Source: an uncultured Clostridium sp. (GTDB taxonomy: Bacteria > Bacillota > Clostridia > Lachnospirales > Lachnospiraceae). Taken from it: a stretch of 19,893 nt of DNA. The notes below the pieces were generated by a model. That model was not told the DNA's origin and searched no databases. It saw only the letters and a program-made list of their open reading frames with translations. Within the stretch, counting starts at the first letter, position 1, and every line of letters starts with the position of its first letter. A program made the translations under genes and the position numbers. Shown piece by piece: positions 15,010 through 19,893 of this stretch. Location of the stretch: assembly GCA_938036545.1 (NCBI GenBank), contig CALHQJ010000027.1:1-19893 (forward strand), in the 5' to 3' direction.

Positions 15010-15105
15010 GGCAAAAAGACATACCGAGACCGCTGACGTATCCATGACTTTTTATAGAAGGCTTATGGGAGTCGTGTACAGGTCAGTAGTTTCGGATCTT
15101 TTGCC
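15010..15105 (+). promoter_or_regulatory. Long imperfect hairpin in the pnp leader
   Basis: A stem of about 32 base pairs spans 96 nt, ending about 25 bases before the pnp ribosome site. From the base: GGCAAAAAGA (15010-15019) with TCTTTTGCC (15097-15105, one bulged A); a 4x1 loop; CCGAGAC (15024-15030) with GTTTCGG (15089-15095); a C-A mismatch; GCTGAC (15032-15037) with GTCAGT (15082-15087); GTA with TAC; CATGACT (15043-15049) with AGTCGTG (15070-15076); apical loop of about 20 nt. In E. coli a comparable pnp leader stem is cut by RNase III and lets PNPase repress itself. A similar role here is inference. Confidence 0.6.
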
Positions 15106-15144
15106 GCAGACAATGATTATTTAAAAGTAAAAAGGAGACACAAC

Positions 15145-17277
15145 ATGTATAAGAGTTTTAGTATGGAATTAGCAGGCCGTACTCTGACCGTAGATGTGGG
15201 CAGAGTTGCAGCTCAGGCCAATGGCGCAGCGTTTATGCATTACGGCGATACCGTAGTTCTTTCTACTGCTACTGCATCAGACAAGCCAAGAGAAGGCATT
15301 GATTTCTTCCCGTTAAGCGTAGAATACGAAGAAAAGTTATACTCCGTAGGAAAGATTCCAGGTGGATTTAATAAGAGAGAGGGAAAGGCATCTGAAAATG
15401 CGATTTTAACCTCCCGTGTAATTGACAGGCCAATGCGTCCTTTGTTTCCTAAGGACTACCGCAATGACGTTACGTTAAACAACCTGGTAATGTCTGTTGA
15501 TCCGGACTGCAGCCCTGAACTGACTGCTATGCTGGGTTCTGCAATTGCAGCAACGATTTCTGATATTCCATTTGACGGCCCATGTGCAACCACTCAGGTA
15601 GGTTTAATTGACGGTGAATTTGTTATTAACCCAACTAACGCTCAGAAAAAGGTTTCTGACATGGCTTTGACCGTTGCTTCTACCAGAGAAAAGGTTATCA
15701 TGATTGAGGCTGGTGCCAAGGAAGTTCCGGAGCAGGTTATGATTGACGCTATTTTCAAGGCTCATGAAGTAAACCAGGAGATTATTCAGTTTATCGATAC
15801 CATTGTTGCAGAGTGCGGCAAGGAAAAACATTCCTACGAAAGCTGTGCAGTTCCGGAAGAACTGTTTGCTGCAATCAGAGAGATTGTTACTCCGGAAGAG
15901 ATGGAAGCAGCAGTCTTTACAGATGAGAAGCAGAAGAGAGAAGAAAATATCCGTGTTATTACCGAGCGTTTAGAAGAAGCCTTTGCTGAAAATGAAGAAT
16001 GGCTGCCTCTGCTTGGCGATGCAATTTACCAGTATCAGAAAAAGACAGTCCGCAAGATGATTTTAAAGGACCACAAGCGTCCAGACGGCCGTGCTATTAC
16101 AGAAATCCGTCCTCTGGCAGCAGAAGTGGATCTGCTTCCGAGAGTTCACGGTTCCGGTATGTTTACCCGTGGACAGACTCAGATTTTAAATGCATGTACT
16201 CTGGCTCCTCTGTCTGAGGCACAGAAATTAGACGGTCTGGATGAAAACGAGACTGCAAAGAGATATATGCACCACTATAACTTCCCATCCTACTCTGTAG
16301 GCGAGACCAAGCCATCCAGAGGTCCGGGACGTCGTGAAATCGGTCATGGCGCACTGGCAGAAAGAGCTTTAGTTCCGGTACTGCCAAGCGAGGAAGAGTT
16401 CCCATATGCAATCCGTACTGTATCTGAGACCATGGAATCCAATGGTTCTACGTCTCAGGCAAGTATTTGTGCATCCACCCTGTCCTTAATGGCAGCAGGC
16501 GTGCCGATTAAGAGCATGGTAGCAGGTATTTCCTGTGGTCTGGTAACTGGCGATACAGATGATGATTATATCGTTCTGACCGACATCCAGGGACTGGAAG
16601 ACTTCTTTGGAGATATGGACTTTAAGGTAGGTGGTACTCACAAGGGTATTACCGCAATTCAGATGGATATTAAGATTCACGGATTAACCCGTCCGATTAT
16701 TGAAGAGGCCATTGCAAGATGCCGCGAGGCAAGAATTTACATCATGGACCAGGTTATGGCTCCGGTTATTTCCGAACCAAGAAAAGAATTAAGTAAATAT
16801 GCGCCTAAGATCAGACAGATTACCATTGATCCTCAGAAGATTGGCGATGTAGTAGGCAAGCAGGGCAAGGTAATCAACAAGATTATCGAAGAAACCGGTG
16901 TGAAGATTGATATTGAGGATACCGGTGCTGTCAGCGTATGCGGTACAGATGCTGACATGATCGAAAAGGCAGTTAAGATTATCAACAGCATTGTAACAGA
17001 CATTGAAGCCGGAATGATCTTTACCGGAAAAGTTGCCCGTATTATGAATTTTGGCGCTTTTGTGGAACTGGCTCCAAATAAAGACGGCATGATTCATATT
17101 TCCAAGCTGGCAGATCGCCGGGTTGCAAAAGTGGAAGACGTAGTAAATATTGGAGACGAGGTTACCGTAAAGGTTATCGAAGTAGACAAGATGGGCAGAA
17201 TTAATTTAAGCATGCGTCCAAGTGACTTAGCAGAAAAGGAAGAAGCCAGGGAAGAACATGCGGTTGATGTAGAATAA
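15145..17277 (+). CDS. pnp: Polyribonucleotide nucleotidyltransferase (PNPase)
   Basis: 710 aa, full family length. A 3'-to-5' exoribonuclease using phosphate, acting as a trimer in mRNA decay. Domains in order: first RNase PH-like domain (about 10-145, FFPLSVEYEEKLYSVGKIPGGF), helical linker, second RNase PH domain (about 310-470, with the GRREIGHGALAERAL motif and the DMDFKVGGTHKGITAIQMD catalytic region), KH domain (about 550-610, IGKVIGKQGK-like GDVVGKQGKVINKI), and S1 RNA-binding domain (about 620-690, FTGKVARIMNFGAFVELAPN). AAAGGAG sits 7 bases before the ATG. It follows rpsO and a long leader hairpin; expression probably depends on read-through from the rpsO promoter. All domains are intact. 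Confidence 0.98.
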   Translation: MYKSFSMELAGRTLTVDVGRVAAQANGAAFMHYGDTVVLSTATASDKPREGIDFFPLSVEYEEKLYSVGKIPGGFNKREGKASENAILTSRVIDRPMRPLFPKDYRNDVTLNNLVMSVDPDCSPELTAMLGSAIAATISDIPFDGPCATTQVGLIDGEFVINPTNAQKKVSDMALTVASTREKVIMIEAGAKEVPEQVMIDAIFKAHEVNQEIIQFIDTIVAECGKEKHSYESCAVPEELFAAIREIVTPEEMEAAVFTDEKQKREENIRVITERLEEAFAENEEWLPLLGDAIYQYQKKTVRKMILKDHKRPDGRAITEIRPLAAEVDLLPRVHGSGMFTRGQTQILNACTLAPLSEAQKLDGLDENETAKRYMHHYNFPSYSVGETKPSRGPGRREIGHGALAERALVPVLPSEEEFPYAIRTVSETMESNGSTSQASICASTLSLMAAGVPIKSMVAGISCGLVTGDTDDDYIVLTDIQGLEDFFGDMDFKVGGTHKGITAIQMDIKIHGLTRPIIEEAIARCREARIYIMDQVMAPVISEPRKELSKYAPKIRQITIDPQKIGDVVGKQGKVINKIIEETGVKIDIEDTGAVSVCGTDADMIEKAVKIINSIVTDIEAGMIFTGKVARIMNFGAFVELAPNKDGMIHISKLADRRVAKVEDVVNIGDEVTVKVIEVDKMGRINLSMRPSDLAEKEEAREEHAVDVE

Positions 17278-17297
17278 TTCTCACGATAACAGTACAG

Positions 17298-17329
17298 GGC
17301 CGCTGTCCTTAATGGACAGCGGCCTTTTT
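17298..17329 (+). terminator. Rho-independent terminator after pnp
   Basis: GGCCGCTGTCC (17298-17308), loop TTAAT, GGACAGCGGCC (17314-17324): a perfect 11-bp GC-rich stem followed directly by TTTTT. A textbook terminator 20 bases after the pnp stop. Confidence 0.95.
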
Positions 17330-17394
17330 AGCTTATTATATAACAGCCGTTTAGCGACTGAATTTCATTACAGCAGAGGGAAGACAAAAATACT

Positions 17395-18792
17395 ATGAGA
17401 AAACATAAATTTTATGCAATTGGACTGGGGCTGATGCTGGGAGTCTCAGCTTCCTGTATGACAGCAATGGCAGAGCCCCAGAACCAGATTCCAGCATTGG
17501 AAGCGCCAGGCGAGGGACAGAACCAGCAGGTGATGCCGACAGTTTCTACAGAAACTACTGGTTCGGTGCTATCTGAATCCAGTGAAGCGGATCCGGATGC
17601 CACTGAGACACCAGCGGAGACAGCGGTATCGGAAGAACCTGCAGAACTTTCGGGGCCAGGAGAAGGAATAGCAGAAGCGGTTGGAGGGACGATTTCAAAC
17701 GCAACCCACAAGCCTGAAGAGTATTCTCAAATAGGCCCTGGCATGGGAGACGCTGTAAATCAAAATGAAAAACCGTCCCAAAGCCAGGGGCAGGCTCAGG
17801 GAGAAATTCAGGAGTTTACGTCCATGACAGTGGAAAATCCCGTTGTAAAGACAGTGGAAAAGTATTCCTTTGAGCAGATGGAAGCAGATATTCAAGCCCT
17901 GCAGCAGCGTTACGGCACGTCCCATATGCAGATAACTTCCATAGGGACTTCCGCAGATGGACGGAAAATTTATGATATCATTGTGGGAAACCCAAATGCA
18001 GGAAAGCATATTTTGATTCAGGGGGCTATTCATGCAAGAGAATATGCCAACCCGCTTTTGATGATGAAGCAGATAGAGGATGCTTTGGCATTTTATGATA
18101 CGGGAGCTTACCATGGCAGAAAGCTTTCCGACCTTTTGAATCAGGTGGCCGTTCACTTTGTACCCATGGCAAATCCGGATGGAGTGGCGTTAAGCCAGTT
18201 TGGATTGGATGCAATCCGCTCTCTTTCGTTAAAGCAGACCATTCAGTCGGCCTATGCTTCTGACCAGGCGGCAGACCGGACCACCCAGGAGTTTGACCGT
18301 TATTTAGAGCGTTGGAAGGCCAATGCAAGAGGCGTAGATTTAAACCACAATTTTGATGCTTTATGGACCAATACCTCCAGTAATTGGATGATGCCGTCCT
18401 ATTCCGGTTATAAAGGTCTGACTCCCGTATCGGAGCCGGAATCCCAGGCCCTGGTAAATCTGATGAACAGCAATTATCCATGGGCGGCTGTCCTGAATTA
18501 CCATTCTATGGGAAAGGTAATTTACTGGGATATTGAAGGAAATAAAGAGCGGGAGCGTTCCCGCCAGTTAGCCCAGCTGATGTCTGAGGCTACGGGAGGA
18601 TATCAGATGCTGTACAGCGGCGGAGGCGGCGGTTTTAAGGACTGGGCGCAGTTGAGAGAGAAACCAGTGCCAAGCATTACCGTAGAAACCGGAAAAGCAG
18701 ATTGTCCAATGCCAATGTCGGAATTTGACAGCGTGTGGGCAGAAAATCGGGCTGGATGGGCCCTGACGGCAGAGTTTGTTTTAAACTATTAA
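17395..18792 (+). CDS. Secreted M14 family zinc carboxypeptidase-like protein
   Basis: 465 aa. A signal peptide (basic MRKHK, hydrophobic stretch, cleavage near AMA-E at residue 26-27) is followed by a Pro/Glu/Ser/Gln-rich linker to about residue 140, then the M14 domain. Zinc ligands are H213 and E216 in HARE, and H370 in NYHSMG; the catalytic Glu is E431 in ITVETG. Where carboxypeptidase A has Asn-Arg to hold the substrate carboxylate, this has N317-H318-N319-F (DLNHNF), Arg replaced by His. The overall pattern resembles bacterial gamma-D-glutamyl-diaminopimelate peptidases, so the target is probably peptidoglycan stem peptides; dietary peptides are an alternative. AGAGGG lies about 14 bases before the ATG, rather far. 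The ABC ATPase gene starts 26 bases after its stop, perhaps cotranscribed. Confidence 0.88.
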   Translation: MRKHKFYAIGLGLMLGVSASCMTAMAEPQNQIPALEAPGEGQNQQVMPTVSTETTGSVLSESSEADPDATETPAETAVSEEPAELSGPGEGIAEAVGGTISNATHKPEEYSQIGPGMGDAVNQNEKPSQSQGQAQGEIQEFTSMTVENPVVKTVEKYSFEQMEADIQALQQRYGTSHMQITSIGTSADGRKIYDIIVGNPNAGKHILIQGAIHAREYANPLLMMKQIEDALAFYDTGAYHGRKLSDLLNQVAVHFVPMANPDGVALSQFGLDAIRSLSLKQTIQSAYASDQAADRTTQEFDRYLERWKANARGVDLNHNFDALWTNTSSNWMMPSYSGYKGLTPVSEPESQALVNLMNSNYPWAAVLNYHSMGKVIYWDIEGNKERERSRQLAQLMSEATGGYQMLYSGGGGGFKDWAQLREKPVPSITVETGKADCPMPMSEFDSVWAENRAGWALTAEFVLNY

Positions 18793-18818
18793 GGGGTTTA
18801 AATGATAAAGGAGTAAGG

Positions 18819-19490
18819 ATGTTAGAAGCAGAAGGAATCCGCAAGAATTATGGGAAAAAGACCGTGCTTTCAGGAGTTTCCCTGACAGCAGAGCCTGGAC
18901 AGTGTGTCGGGATTGTAGGAGGCAACGGCTGCGGCAAGACAACCCTGTTGTCAATTCTGGCAGGAGCCAGGAAGGCAGACGGAGGCAGCCTTCGGATAGA
19001 TGGGAAGGAAATCCTGGGAAGTCCGGCTGTCCAGTCTGCCCAGATTGCCTACGTTCCCCAGGAGAATCCCTTTATGGAGGAATTAAGCGTTAAGGACAAC
19101 TTAAGGCTTTGGTATAAAGGAAATAAAGAGGCCATGAAACAGGATCTGGAAAACGGCCCTGCTGCCATGTTGGGAATCGGGGGCTTTCTAAAAACTCCTG
19201 TAGGAAAGCTTTCAGGCGGAATGAAAAAGCGGCTTTCCATTGCTTCTGCTTTAGCTGGGCATGAGAAAATCCTGATTATGGATGAACCTGGAGCTGCTTT
19301 AGATTTAGTGTGCAAACAGGTGATTCAGGAATACATCAGTCAGTATTTGAAACATGGGGGAACCGTGCTGTTGGCTTCCCATGAGCTGGCAGAACTGGCA
19401 GTCTGTACCAAAATGTATGTGCTGAAAAACGGCCAGGCAGAGGAAATTCCATGCGGCCTTACTGTGGAACAGATGACAGCCAGATTTTAA
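18819..19490 (+). CDS. ABC transporter ATP-binding protein
   Basis: 223 aa; start 18819 chosen for AAGGAG 5 bases upstream and because the family N-terminus (MLEAEGIRKNYGKKTVL) begins there; a longer in-frame reading from 18735 lies within the M14 gene. Complete ATPase: Walker A GGNGCGKT (34-41), Q-loop near VPQENPF, signature LSGGMKKR (131-138), Walker B ILIMDEP with D155-E156, and H-loop H188 in ASHE. Shape and length match ATPases of ABC-2 type exporters with separate membrane subunits. No permease is in the window; the next gene encodes a membrane-anchored protein and the permease may lie beyond the edge. The substrate is unknown. Confidence 0.92.
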   Translation: MLEAEGIRKNYGKKTVLSGVSLTAEPGQCVGIVGGNGCGKTTLLSILAGARKADGGSLRIDGKEILGSPAVQSAQIAYVPQENPFMEELSVKDNLRLWYKGNKEAMKQDLENGPAAMLGIGGFLKTPVGKLSGGMKKRLSIASALAGHEKILIMDEPGAALDLVCKQVIQEYISQYLKHGGTVLLASHELAELAVCTKMYVLKNGQAEEIPCGLTVEQMTARF

Positions 19491-19502
19491 GGAGGAAAAC
19501 GT

Positions 19503-19893
19503 ATGAAGTGTGGAAAAAAAGAAATCATTATCGGCGGTGTGGCAGCGGCGGCAGTTGTGGCGGCTGGAGTTGGATTTTTTGCCTTTAAAGCCAAAGACCC
19601 CAAGACAGTAGTAGTAGATGCGTTTAAAGGGGTCTATGCCGCAGAAAATGTAAATCCTGTGGAAGAGGTTTTCGGCCTGAAACAGCTTTATCAGCAGTTT
19701 GAAACCACTGGCGGAGAGATGGGGCTGGAGGTGTCTATTGCCGATTTTTACCTGGGCGGCGGTTATGGAATTACTAAGGAACCCATTGACAAGGCGGAAG
19801 TAGAAGCAAAAATAGCGGCATATAAAGAGGTTTTTCCAGAAGCCAGCGATTTCGTAGAAGACGGAATGGCTGAAAAGATTGCCGCTTCCGCAG
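19503..19893 (+). CDS. Membrane-anchored protein of unknown function, 3' end cut by the window
   Basis: An open frame runs from ATG 19503 to the window end, 130 codons so far. GGAGG lies 7 bases before the ATG and the gene starts 12 bases after the ABC ATPase stop, so the two are cotranscribed. Residues about 7-28 (EIIIGGVAAAAVVAAGVGFFAF) form one transmembrane or signal-anchor helix; the remainder is soluble and probably outside, beginning with KDPKTVVVDAFKGVYAAE and continuing mixed alpha/beta. I do not recognise the family. It may be an accessory subunit or lipid/solute-binding partner of the ABC system, by position only. Confidence 0.8.
   Translation, partial: MKCGKKEIIIGGVAAAAVVAAGVGFFAFKAKDPKTVVVDAFKGVYAAENVNPVEEVFGLKQLYQQFETTGGEMGLEVSIADFYLGGGYGITKEPIDKAEVEAKIAAYKEVFPEASDFVEDGMAEKIAASA

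Noticed and set aside
14942..15124. A 60-codon open frame between rpsO and pnp
   Set aside because: It begins at a TTG without a ribosome site, overlaps the post-rpsO hairpin, and its remainder is the long paired pnp leader; the sequence is better explained as RNA structure.
18735..18818. N-terminal extension of the ABC ATPase into the M14 gene
   Set aside because: The added residues are out-of-frame peptidase sequence; AAGGAG and the family N-terminus support 18819.

Overview
The window looks like chromosomal DNA from a spore-forming Clostridia bacterium, most likely a gut Lachnospiraceae relative (Clostridium cluster XIVa type). The reasons are Gram-positive ribosome binding sites (AGGAGG) before nearly every gene, a SpoIID-type protein, the rpsO-pnp order, class I ribonucleotide reductase proteins of clostridial style, and moderate GC with AT-rich intergenic DNA. 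I see no mobile element, CRISPR array, integrase or phage gene. The species assignment is inference.

Layout. (1) 1-3463: a two-gene unit encoding a NagZ-like GH3 glycosidase and a Cys-type sulfatase, both without signal peptides, suggesting intracellular breakdown of imported sulfated amino-sugar glycans. (2) 3474-3635: a strong hairpin terminator, probably used from both sides, and a reverse-strand tRNA-Ala(GGC) with its own promoter. (3) 3780-5456: a secreted DUF5722-like protein that looks like a clan GH-A TIM-barrel hydrolase. (4) 5538-6748: a TetR regulator and a small protein of unknown function. The two upstream regions share an identical 17-base motif, so this looks like a self-contained regulon. 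(5) 6852-10459: nrdA and nrdB with a clear promoter and possible NrdR boxes. (6) 10460-11015: a 556-base region with no intact gene. It holds a decayed reverse-strand thioesterase pseudogene and, divergently, a structured small RNA with its own promoter and terminator that resembles 6S RNA. (7) 11016-14515: an AI-2E family membrane protein overlapping by 4 bases an unusually long SpoIID/LytB-domain protein. (8) 14545-17329: rpsO and pnp. rpsO has a consensus promoter and a leader able to form a pseudoknot; pnp is preceded by a roughly 96-nt imperfect hairpin. A perfect terminator closes the unit. (9) 17395-19893: a secreted M14 zinc carboxypeptidase-like protein, an ABC ATPase, and the start of a membrane-anchored protein cut by the window end.

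How the genes relate. Most blocks are core or housekeeping: DNA precursor synthesis, ribosome and RNA turnover, tRNA, cell-wall remodelling. The carbohydrate block at the left end is accessory. The most interesting material lies outside the proteins: the long pnp leader hairpin, the S15 leader pseudoknot, the 6S-like RNA beside a gene remnant, and the shared TetR operator controlling an unrecognised protein. The DUF5722-like protein is the best candidate for an uncharacterised enzyme.
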